NCBI GenBank assembly: GCA_965153455.1
Contig: OZ234495.1
Coordinates: 19,650,875-19,714,874 of the forward strand
Direction: 5' to 3'
Source: Sphagnum compactum
Lineage: Eukaryota; Bryophyta; Sphagnopsida; Sphagnales
DNA: 64,000 bases
Of this stretch, positions 39,323-49,199 are shown piece after piece. A program made the position numbers and the translations under genes. Numbering within the stretch: position 1 is the stretch's first letter; the number at the start of each line of letters is the position of its first letter. The notes below the pieces were generated by a model. That model saw only the letters and a program-made list of their open reading frames with translations. It ran no database searches and was not told the DNA's origin.

Positions 39323-40945
39323 ATGGCACCAAAAAAGTCCCGTAAGGTAGTCCAAGAGACCGTGGTGGAAGAACCCACCCAAGACCCGGATGTTCCACCC
39401 CAAGCCATGAGTGGGGAAGAACAAAAGGATTCCGAAGGTGAGCAAGACCGTGATAACCATGAGGACCATGAAAATGAAGAGGAGCAACCTAATGCGGTGC
39501 TCTTCACCCCGGAACAATTGGAGGTCCTACTCAAAATGAATAGGCCCGATTTTAGTGAATTGGTTGAGGCCCTCAAGGGAGGTTCATCCAAAAGTGTGGG
39601 GTTCAAGCCCGCTAGGCCCGGGAACTTTGATGGGGCCCGGGATCGGAAGGTTGTGGATGCTTGGCTTGCGGAAATGGAGGACTACCTTCATGCCGCCAAG
39701 GTTGGTTGGCATTCGGCCGTGGAACTTGCCCAATCCTATTTGAAGGGCTATGCCTCCACATGGTGGAGGACGGTGAGGCAAGAAGAAGGGAAGACCCATG
39801 GCTACACATGGGAATTCTTCAAGGAGCGTATTGAGTTGGAATTCATTCCCAAGAATTCCGACTACATTTCAAGATGCAAACTCCGTGACCTTGAGAATGG
39901 GAGCAATGACAACTTGCGCCAATATGTGAGGGCTTACTCCGAACTCATGCTTGAGATTCGGCATATGCATGAGTTAGACCGGGCGTGCCACTTTGTGATG
40001 GGACTTCCCACTTGGGCCAAATGCAAGCTTGAGGAGAATTGGCCCGCCTCACTAACCGAAGCCATCATGAAAGTGGAAGGCTTTTCGGATGTTGGGCGTG
40101 GTGAGAAGTCCGGATTCAAAAAGGATAACAAGTTCCCTCATAAGAAGGCACGCCATGAAGGGGAATGGAACCGAGGCCAAGACACCTCAAAAGGGGAAAA
40201 GCCTAAACAATTCCAAGGCTCGGGTTTTAAACCCAAGGGAAATTTTGTCAAGAAGGGGGCTCCTTTCAAAGTGAGCCAACCCAAGGGAGATGCTAGTGGG
40301 AAACCCAAGGGAGTATGCTTCAATTGTAATGAAGTGGGGCATTACTCCAAGGATTGCCCCAAACCCAAATCGGGGAATGGGGCTCCTAAGGTAAGTGCCC
40401 TTTCCGCCAACCTAGTCCAAGGTGAATGTAACCGCCTTATTTTCTTAAAAGGGAAAGTTTCTAAGCGGGAAGTTTTATGTCTTTTGGACAAAGGCGCTTC
40501 CCACAACTTCATAACCCAAGAAAGTGCCCAAAGAATGGAGCTCCGGTTGGAGGAGCTCAAGGCACCCATAGAGGTGCACTTTGCGGATGGGATTCCCCAT
40601 CCCACCAAGTTGCAAGCAAGAGATGTGCCTCTCCAATTGGGGAATTGGAGAGGCAAGGTGGACTTGTTGGTTTCCGCCTTGGGTGGAACGGATTGCATTT
40701 TGGGAATGGAATTTATCACACAAAACAATGTGCTCATAGAAGGGCACAATAGGCTAGTTCGGATCCCATCCAAGAGTGGGATTGTGCGGGTGAAGGCACA
40801 TGAAGTGCCTAGTGTGGGTGGGACCACCATCCACTTGATGTTGGGAAAGAACTTGGAAAAAGAATGTGGGGGAGGCTATGGCATGTTATGTGTGATGCGG
40901 GTGTTGGATGAGTTTTTGAACCAAAGGAAGCCACCAAGGTGGTGA
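39323..40945 (+). pseudogene. gag: Retrotransposon gag and protease region
   Basis: The frame opens at ATG 39323 and encodes 540 residues. It has an acidic N-terminus, a retrotransposon Gag capsid region (ARPGNFDG through WWRTVR to EFIPKN), a basic linker, and a CCHC zinc knuckle CFNCNEVGHYSKDCP. An aspartic-protease region follows. The protease active site reads D-K-G at residue 389 (codon AAA at 40490) where the family has D-T-G or D-S-G, so the enzyme should be inactive. The frame ends at TGA 40943-40945, after a T-run near 40913-40917 where pol continues in the -1 frame. This is either a one-base change or a frameshift site. The Gag part itself looks intact. Confidence 0.88.
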
Positions 40946-43814
40946 GCCCCCACAAGTGCATCAAGCAAGTGTTAGAGGAATTCCCGGATGTGATGCCCGA
41001 AGAGTTGCCCGATGAGTTACCCCCGAGAAGACAAGTGGACCATGCCATTGAAGTGGTCCCGGGAGTGGCACCTCCCGCCAAGGCCCCGTATCGAATGAGT
41101 CATGAGGAGTTAAAAGAGCTCAAGGTTCAACTCGAAGAACTCCTTACAAAGGGATACATCAAGCCTAGCAAGTCACCATATGGGTAACCCGTCCTTTTTG
41201 TTCACAAGAAGGATGGGACTTTGAGGATGTGTGTGGATTATAGAGCCCTCAACAAGGTGACCGTGAAGAACCGGTATCCATTGCCTCGGATTGATGACTT
41301 GTTTGATCGACTTTCGGGAGCCAAAGTGTTTAGTAGGATTGACTTACGTTCCGGGTATTACCAAATTCGAATTGCACAAGGGGATGAGGAAAAGACCGCT
41401 TGCCGCACAAGGTATGGTTCATATGAATTCTTGGTGATGCCATTTGGGCTCACCAATGCACCCGCCACATTTTGCACCCTCATGAATGACATTTTCCGAG
41501 AATGGCTTGATGATTTTGTGGTCGTCTACATAGACGACATTTTGATCTATAGTAGCTCCTTGGAGGAGCATGCGGAGCACCTTCGTAAGGTGTTCCAAAG
41601 GTTAAAAGAAAACAAGTTGTATGCCAAGTTCGAGAAATGTGAGTTTGGAGTCTCGGAGGTGGACTTCCTTGGGCATAGGATCACCCAAGAAGGTTTGAAA
41701 ATGGATGACCACAAGGTGAAGGCAATCTTGGATTGGGAACCGCCTAAGTCCGTTCCCGCCTTAAGGTCCTTTTTGGGATTGGCTTCTTATTATCGCAAGT
41801 TCATCAAGAACTTTGCAAAGATAGCCACACCTTTGACAAACCTTTTGAAGAAGTCATCCGGGACTTATGAATGGGAGGAGGCATGCAATGAGGCCTTTGA
41901 GACTTTGAAAGGCAATTTGGTGAAGGCGCCCGTGTTGAAGTTGCCCGATTTTGACAAGGACTTTGAGATCCATTCCGATGCTTCCGACTTTGCCATAGGA
42001 GGAGTCCTAGTGCAAGATGGAAGGCCGGTGGCCTTCGAAAGCAAGAAGTTGAATGAGACGGAGCGAAGGTGGCCAACCCATGAGAAGGAAATGTGGGCCG
42101 TGATACATTGTCTCAAGACTTGGGGCCACTACATAGGCTCCAAAGATGTGGTGGTGTGGACCGACAATGTAACCTTGAAGTACTTCGCAACTCAACCAAA
42201 GTTGTCATCAAAACAAGTAAGATGGCAAGACACATTGGCCTTGTTCAATGTGGACATCCGGCACAAGCCGGGAAAGGAGAACATAGTCCCCGATGCCTTG
42301 AGCCGGAAACACCAACTTAGAGTGGTGTATGTGGGAGAGACGAAATTTCAAAGGGAAGTTAGACTAGCAAGCCACCGGGATGTTTTTGCCAAGGAGGTAA
42401 GGCAAAGCATCCAAAATGGAGCCAAGTCCCATTTTCATTTGCAAAATGGATTATTGTGGTACAAGCAAAGAAGGCTCTATGTTCCAAAAGGGAGGTTAAG
42501 GGATGTGCTTTTGAAGGAATGTCACGATGGGCCCCTTGCGGGCCATGGTGGTGCAAAGCGTACCACCACATTCTTGAAGAAGTCCTACTATTGGCCCAAC
42601 TTGAAAGAGGATGTGGAAGAATACGTGAAGACTTGCTTGACTTGCCAACAAAACCGGGTAGTCAATAAAAAGCAAGCCGGGTTGTTGCGACCGTTACCCA
42701 TTCCGGAAGGGCCGTGGGAAAGTGTCTCCATGGATTTCATGGTGAGCTTACCCCCATCAAAGGGGTTTGATGCAATAATGGTGGTGGTGGATCGATTTAG
42801 CAAGATGGCACATTTCATTCCCACCAAGGAAAGTGCTACGGCCCAAGAGACGGGAAGGTTGTTCTTCACCCACGTGTTCAAGCATCATGGGCTTCCAAAG
42901 GACATTGTGTCGGACCGAGACCCAAAGTTCACAAGCAAGTTTTGGAGAGCCTTGTGGAAGCGCATGGGGACGGAGCTCAAGATGAGCACCTCTTTCCGAC
43001 CCCAAACGGATGGACAAACCGAGAGGGTGAACTGGTGATCCAACAATTCCTAAGGAATTATGTGGCGGCGGATCAACAAGATTGGGTGAACCATTTGGAG
43101 TTGGCCGAGTTTTGTTACAATAATTCGGAGCATTCGGCAACGGGAGCCACCCCCTTTCAAATGGTGACGGGCAAGTCACCAATTGTGCCCACAACTTGGG
43201 TGGGACAACTCCCAAGTGATGCGAGTGAGGAAGTGCCCATGGTCACACAACTTGATGAAGAGAGGCGGCGCTTGTGGGAAAGGGCCAAGGCCAATCTTGA
43301 GAAGGCACATAAAAGGTACAAAGACTTTGCGGACAAGTCCCGACGAGAGGTGAATTTTGAAGAAGGGGATGAAGTGTGGTTGAACATCAAGAATTTCCAG
43401 TTGCCCGAAGGTTTGAGCCACAAGTTCTTGGGCCCATATACGGGTCCATTCAAAGTGTTGGAAAAGAAATTTCCCGACACTTACAAGTTAGAACTACCGG
43501 AAAATCTCAAGGTTCATCCCATATTTCATGTTTCGCTTTTGAAGCCGGTCGTCCGTGATGCCTCAAGGCCCGATCGAGAGCACAACTCAAGGCCCCCTCC
43601 GGATTTGGTTCATAATGAACCGGAATTTGAAGTGGAGGCCGTGCTCAAGTCAAGGCAACTAAAGGGGCGAGAGCGGGAGTACTTGGTCAAGTGGAAAGGA
43701 TACCATCCAATAGAGGCATCTTGGGTGAATGAGTCCGACATGGAACATGCCCAAGAAGCCATAGAAGAATTCCACAATAGACCAGCTAAAAGGCAAAGGA
43801 AACATAGAGCGTGA
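40918..43814 (+). pseudogene. pol: Retrotransposon pol: RT, RNase H, integrase, chromodomain, with breaks
   Basis: Order is typical of Ty3/gypsy chromoviruses. The start of RT (PPAKAPYRMS) is followed by an in-frame TAA at 41185-41187. RT then continues with YIDD near 41530, RNase H (HSDAS through WTDN), an integrase HHCC zinc domain (H-x-H and CLTCQ) and the catalytic core ([23 protein letters not shown]). A frameshift near 43034 gives a premature TGA at 43036-43038. The C-terminal frame holds the integrase tail and a chromodomain (about 43624-43780, with YLVKWKGY and SWV) that would steer integration to marked chromatin. With the -1 shift near 40916 this makes three breaks, so no full polyprotein is made. 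All key motifs are otherwise conserved. Confidence 0.9.
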
Positions 43815-44590
43815 TGAGGACATCACCTTTTTTTTAGGGGGCGAAAAGTTACACAAATGTACCAAATCAAGTTGTAAGTGAAATAAAGGCTAAAGACTTC
43901 CGAGAGATTGCACTACAAACATAATAGTATGTTAGAAAGGGGGGCGTTGTCAAGTGGCATGGACAAATGGAACTTTCTTGCGTAAGCCCAAATCAAAATC
44001 GGACTCCTACTTGGGGGCTAAGAGAAATCTTGGTCCCAAAAGAGGAGGCAAACAAGGTGAGCTTGCGGGGACGTGCACATGCCTAAAGTGCATCCCAAAG
44101 GGTTGGTTGGTAGTGGCAGCCAACGCGGGAAGTCATGACCCCGTTCGTGTACTATAATCGCGTAGCTTGGGACTTAGGCTTTTGCAAAGCTTAAACGTCG
44201 CTTCTCGTACCTTGATAAGCATACCTTTAGGAAAGGCTTGATTGTTGTGATCAAGGCGCAAGATTGGGAAAGGAGTCATGTCAAGTAGCTTAGGTCAAGA
44301 TTAGGCTTGGCTTGAGTTCCTCATGAGGGGAAGGTTGAAAGAATGGCCTCCCAAATGAGGGCTTCGTCAATTAGGCTAGTTAGGTCTTTTGACGAAGCAA
44401 TGGAGGGTTTCTATTGAGACACCCTTGGACTTGCCAAGAGAGTGTTGGAAGCTTGGGGACGCCTAAGTTAACTTGAGGCAAGGTCCGGCCGCAAGGAGTC
44501 GGCATTTGATGGCCAAGGATCCAAAAGAAAGCAATTGCAATTGTTGAAAGAAATTCTAAGTGTCAATGAGGACATTGACCTCTTCTTCTA
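43815..44590 (+). other. Noncoding stretch between pol and the 3' LTR
   Basis: About 780 bp with no coding frame, typical of the 3' untranslated part of plant chromoviruses. I see no env-like frame in either orientation. Confidence 0.65.
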
Positions 44591-44601
44591 GTGGGGGAGA
44601 G
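44591..44601 (+). other. Polypurine tract
   Basis: GTGGGGGAGAG lies immediately before the TGTCGC that opens the 3' LTR. This is the expected plus-strand primer site. Confidence 0.82.
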
Positions 44602-44738
44602 TGTCGCAACCCTAGCTTTGGGCCCGGGACCAAAAGCAAAAGGGTTATAAGGTGGCGGGTCAAGAGGAAGCCCGGGAGTTAAACCAAGAGGAAGCCCGGG
44701 AGTCAAGGCAAGAGAAAGCCCGGGAGTCACATCACACT
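44602..44738 (+). repeat. Truncated 3' LTR (first 137 bp only)
   Basis: By eye it is identical to 38288-38424. It stops just after the third 24-bp unit, where unrelated DNA (ATTCATTTGG) begins. The remaining ~850 bp are missing. Confidence 0.9.
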
Positions 44739-44846
44739 ATTCATTTGGAGTCACTTTGGAAGGCAAAAAAAAATATCTATATCAAAATTTCAAAATTTAC
44801 AATGTAAAAAGGTTTGCAACCCTTGGGTATCTAACACACTAGCTGT

Positions 44847-46617
44847 CTATCTAAACTTTCTTCCCCTCTTGGATTTCTTCCTTGAATCTTTCTTCCTAGT
44901 GTTTTCTGGTGGAGGGGGAGGCTGCTCATCCTCCTCCCTTTCTTCATCGTCCCCCTGCCCCTCCTCCTCGTCCTCGTCCTCGTCCTCCTCCCTATCCTCT
45001 TTATCTTTGCCCCCTGCAGAACCTGCATTTCGACTAGCAAATGAACTGGGTCCACTGCTAGTGGTAGCACTAGGAGCAGTGCTAGCGCCTCTCTCCTCTT
45101 CATCACTGCTGCCATGGGAGCTCTCACTCTCACCCTCAGATGCCTGCATTTCAACATACAAAGCTTAGTCAACACCATAGATGAAAATCTTGATTCAAAT
45201 GAAAACAATCTCAACACAAACAGAAATTGAATCCCAACCAAACCCACTCACCAATAGTGCATCAACATGTTCAAAAAGACGCTCCTTGCCATGCTCCTGG
45301 CCCATTGTCATTTCTGCAGCTGTGATTTTCCTCTTGTACCTCTTGTACTGTCCCCATAATACAACAGGTCAATAAAAACGCATAAAGAATCTATTCAAGT
45401 CTCCGACCACTTTTGCGAAGCGCAAACCTTCGCATACTGAAACTTGCGAAGCAGTTTGCGAAACAAATCCCATCGTATCTTTGCGAAACAAACGCCATTT
45501 GACCTAAATTTGCGATGCAATTCGCATCGCAAAGGTATCGCAAACAGTCCTATTTGACTCCACAGAAACTCAACTTTATTCGAATCTTTGCAGGAAAGAA
45601 ATGGAGGAGAGGGAGGGTACTTACAAATGCTGCTTTGAGGCCGGGAATGTCGCCTTGCCCTAGCCTGTGGGTGGTGGGTGGAACCAGTTTCACTCGCTCT
45701 GCTACCTTGAGGAACTTCAATGGTGGATCACCAACCTCGTCCACCACTGATTGGCATTCAGCAAGCTTCAGTTCCAGTGCCTTCAGGTCACGGTCAGACC
45801 TCCCAAACTTTCTTGCCTTCTTGGCCTTGGCTAGCTGCTCTGTGATCTCCTTCAGCTGCCTTCCTGCTTTCAGCTGCACCTCAGACTTGTAGAAGGCATT
45901 CCAGATGTCTTCTGAGAATTGAAGCAGCCTCTCCAAGTTCCTGTACACATTCAGGTCTCTCAGGTGAGCACGAATCTTCATCCTGTCATGGTATCTTGCT
46001 TGAGACATTGAATTAGAGATCTTGTCTGCAATCCACTATGAATCAAGCTCTCCTCCATTTCGAAATGCTCCCTTGACCTAATTTATCACTCTCTTCTGCT
46101 CTGCCTTTGAGAGAGTGCCCCACTCAACTCCTCGTGCAAAGTTGGTGGAGACAATGTGCCTAATGGTGCTCTTGGCCCCAGTGTATGCCAGCTCGGTTAG
46201 AATTCCCTCCTCTGCTAATGTTATCAGAGGGAGCTTCTTCCTTTCCTCCTCCTTCTTCTTCAGGTCGAACTTCTCCTTTCTGATGGCATCCCTCTCATCC
46301 TTCCTCCTTTTCTTCTCGAGAGTTCTAGGTGAGAGAGCTCCTGTTGTTGCTCCCTCATCTCTATTTCTCTTCTTCTCTGCTGCCTTGGCTTCTGTAGCCT
46401 TCCTTGCCTCCTCCTCTCTTTGTGCTTCCCCAGCAGTCAGCCCTGCTTGCAATGCTTGACCTAAGATGGCTGTCAAGGATGCCAGCCCTTCAGGTGTCCT
46501 AGTATCGATTGCAAACAGCTCTGAAGCTCTCAAGTGATCAACAACCATCTTCCTCAACCTTTCCTCATTGTTGCCACCTCCTCTAGACCCAGAACCCCCT
46601 CCACTAGTCCCAGCCAT
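44847..46617 (-). pseudogene. Element-borne coiled-coil and acidic-tail protein gene, unknown family
   Basis: On the minus strand, exons 45625-46617, 45252-45347 and 44847-45143 have GT-AG borders and join in phase 0, giving 461 codons before the stop. Two in-frame TAG codons (46078-46080 and 46036-46038) interrupt exon 1; coding continues in the same frame between and after them. The ATG at 46617 starts MAGTSGGG. The N-terminal half is a long charged helix (KKRRKDERDAIRKEKF). After the stops comes a helical region with LNVYRNLERLLQFSEDIWNAF and AKAKKARKF. The tail is Glu/Asp-rich and ends in KKSKRGRKF. I do not recognise the family. The charged helices suggest a DNA- or protein-binding accessory protein of the element. 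Candidate TCGCAAA sites lie in its second intron and upstream. Confidence 0.6.
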
Positions 46618-47277
46618 TGCAATCCGCAACCTCCTCTTTGCCCAAGCTTTCCTTCGACAATTCTTGAGCAATGCCGAGAATGAATTCAAATTCACTCGCC
46701 GTCCTACTCTAGTCTAGACCCCCAGAAAGATTTCACTACACCTTCAAGGGAGTCTGTTCCAACTTAAGGACTTTCGGCAATTCAGGGCTTGCGATGTAAT
46801 CCGCATCGCAACTTGTGATACGCTATTTATCGCAAAGGAGTCTGGGTTTCAAAAATGACTAACGGACGCATTTCTAAAGGCCGTGCAATGATGTTAGTTT
46901 CGCAAAGTTAGAGGGTTGCAAAGTCGGGGGCTTCGCTAATGTAGGAGGAAGTTAAAGGGTTTAGGGCTTTGGTTTAAGTAACGTATGCAGATGCGAAGAG
47001 GGATGCGATGGTGGGGGGTACGCAATGGGTTCGCAAAATTTTAATTTATTCTGGCTTTAACATTTTGTTGTTTTTTTTTGCATATGCCAAAAGGTTTCGG
47101 GCAACCAGTCCTATAGGCATTGTTGAGCCCACATTGGATGTAGGTATGCATTTCTTTTTGGTTTAGGTAATCTCAATTTATGAGTAGTCAAGGGTTTATA
47201 TTGTTGTATCACATGATTTTTGAAAGTCTAATCTGGTCTTTGCCTTACATTTGTGCCTTATTAATGTGATAGATGAT
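46618..47277. promoter_or_regulatory. Shared upstream region of two divergent element genes
   Basis: About 660 bp separate the start of the minus-strand coiled-coil gene from the plus-strand SET gene. Several TCGCAAA/GATGCGA motifs cluster at 46790-47040. A bidirectional promoter bound by an element protein would fit, but that is inference. Confidence 0.35.
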
Positions 47278-48424
47278 ATGTCTTCCTCCTTCGTTGTCTC
47301 CACTAGTGACTCATCCTCCTCAAATGAAGGCACATTAGCTCATACACAGGCAGAGGTGTCTCATTCTCCTCGTGGTCCACCTCGGCAGCTTTGCCAATGC
47401 ACCAAATGTGTTGGTCAGATTTCACAAAAGTCATATGTTTGTGCTCAACACATTCAGCGATTTGGGCGTCATCGTGGTCTTACCCCAGGAGCTTCTTCAT
47501 CTCATGTGGTAAGTGTCATTTTACCATTGTCATTTTTCCTCTTTGATACATGTTATTTTTCATGAAATCCTCTTTGAAACTATTTTCACTTCCATGGTTT
47601 GTTGTGGTTTTTTGAATGTAATAGGGTTCCCGTATGACACCACCACCCTATGTTCTATCACAAGGGGTTTTAGCTGCCATAGGAAATGCACTTTTGCATG
47701 CATTTGCTGTAGGGATTGGTACCTTTCATGAGGCCAGTAAGCCACATCATGAGGCAAGGCCACGTGTGCCCTCCATTAGGCAGCAATCCAAAGCACAACG
47801 TCCAAGTGAGGGTCATGCTAGGACTATTGTTGAGGGCAGATGGGGTATGTGTGAGTCACTGGCAAATGTGCCAATATTATCCAGTCATGGAACCCTGCAG
47901 TTCTTGGGTTGCTTGATAGTTTGCCCTATGATGAGGAGGTTGTGGTTTGAGGTAGACGATGGATTGTTAAAACCTCTACACTTGTAGAGAGGCATGGCTA
48001 TGGAGTATATGCTTGTGAGGACATCATTGTAGAGGATTCAGCTAGTTGTCGTAGAGAGGGTCCTATTTTGTTCCCTTATGGTGGGCCTATCTATAAGAGA
48101 AAACATTGGAACATGATCTTCACACAACATCCTGAGTGGAAGACCTTTGCTCTTGAGATGGACACATTTGTTGGTAGCACTAGGAGGCATAGTGATGGGA
48201 GGGTGATAGATGGAGACCCCATACGTTCTGGAAACATTGCTGGTTTCATCAACAGTACGGTGGGGACTCGACCTAAGCGTAGGGCTAATTGTGAGTGGGT
48301 TTTTGTTGAGGGACCTCCTCCAGCACCATATGGCCAAACTTATCATGAAGACCATTGCCTGGTTATAGCTACTAGGACCATCAGATCAGGAGATGAGTTG
48401 TTTACACACTATGAGTGGAATTAG
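47278..48424 (+). pseudogene. Cys-rich plus SET-domain protein gene in a CACTA-like element, broken
   Basis: Exon 1 (47278-47508) begins at an ATG and encodes a Ser-rich start, then C-x-C-x2-C (CQCTKC) and C-x2-H, a probable zinc-binding motif. A GTAAGT donor and an AATAG acceptor give exon 2 from 47625. Its first frame ends at 47987. The SET domain lies in another frame: RHGYGVYACEDI, then FPYGGPIYKR, SGNIAGFINS, ANCEWVFVEG and RSGDELFTHYEW, ending at TAG 48422-48424. SET domains transfer methyl from S-adenosylmethionine to lysine. The usual N-H-S and P-N residues are here N-S and A-N, so activity is doubtful. A TGA at 47948 and the frame change make this copy broken. A very short intron near 47.85 kb is an alternative to the frameshift. 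Confidence 0.68.
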
Positions 48425-48992
48425 GATTCCACCATTTCTGAACTATGTACTTTGTTTAAGAGATAACATACCATATCTATATACATGCATTTTGGCATTT
48501 TTTATTTATAATGTAATATGCAACTATGCTTGGTATATAGTTAAGATCTTCTGGATTTGGTATTGCATAGAATATTCGGCCTTCTGAAGACATGCTGCCA
48601 CGGAGGTTGAGAGCAACATATCGGGAAATGGGCATGCCACACAAATCAGACTAATCCCAAAACTATTTTTTATATTAGTTATGATCACCTTGCACCAAGC
48701 ATGGCCATTGTACTTTCTATCCATGCATTTGCGAAGGCTTGTGAACAATCAGAAGCATGGGTGGCTTAAAAATGACATCTCCATCAAAAGCAATTGACAA
48801 GAATCAAAATTTTTAAAGAGGTATCTTGCTATATTCCAAATTTCGTAATTCGTTGGGGGTATGTCTAGGCAACGCCATAACACAAAGGCAAGAAATAGTA
48901 GCCTAATATTGCCAGCTGGGTTTGTAGGGTTGTGGTGAATGTGGGGCAATAGATTGAAAAATCACTATTGGTGGTTTCAACGAAGAAGGAAG
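48425..48992. other. Intervening DNA between the SET gene and the next element
   Basis: No domain is recognisable. It may hold the decayed right part of the larger CACTA-like element, but no terminal GTAGTG end was found. Confidence 0.45.
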
Positions 48993-49199
48993 CACTAAGA
49001 GAAAAAGGCCAATATGTGACCAACGCATTTATAAACTACCTGCGACTATTTGGTTTTGCAACTAAATTTTTGCCTTTTACGACTAATGTGCATTGTGCTA
49101 ACATCAACCGAATCACCTACAACTTACTTGCAACTAGCCTGCAACTAAATTGGTTTACATCTATATATGGGTTAGATTTATCATCCAATAATAACCATC

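Larger units (their letters stand above)
38288..44738 (+). mobile_element. Ty3/gypsy chromodomain LTR retrotransposon (chromovirus), 3' LTR truncated
   Basis: The element has a 986-bp 5' LTR (TG...CA), a TGGTATCAGAGC primer-binding site, gag, protease, reverse transcriptase, RNase H, integrase, a chromodomain, a purine tract, then only the first 137 bp of the 3' LTR. Those 137 bp appear identical to the 5' LTR start, so insertion was recent. Several coding lesions are described separately. The 5-bp target duplication cannot be tested because the right end is missing. It sits inside the CACTA-like block. Confidence 0.93.
37593..48424. mobile_element. CACTA-like composite element with a nested LTR retrotransposon
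   Basis: The left end reads CACTACAACAACAGGGGGC, a CACTA-type terminus, preceded by ACT. TCGCAAA/TTTGCGA motifs are dense at 37.6-38.3, 45.4-45.6 and 46.8-47.04 kb, as expected for subterminal transposase-binding sites. The Ty3/gypsy element at 38288-44738 splits this block. Two divergent broken genes lie inside (44847-46617 minus, 47278-48424 plus). No TNP2-type transposase was found and the right terminus was not located, so the right boundary given is only the end of the last gene. The assignment rests on the left end and motif distribution. Confidence 0.5.

Noticed and set aside
47296-47306. ACTAGTGACT as the right end of the large CACTA-like element
   Set aside because: It matches the ACT flank plus TAGTG, but it lies inside exon 1 of the SET gene and the neighbouring bases do not mirror the left terminus.
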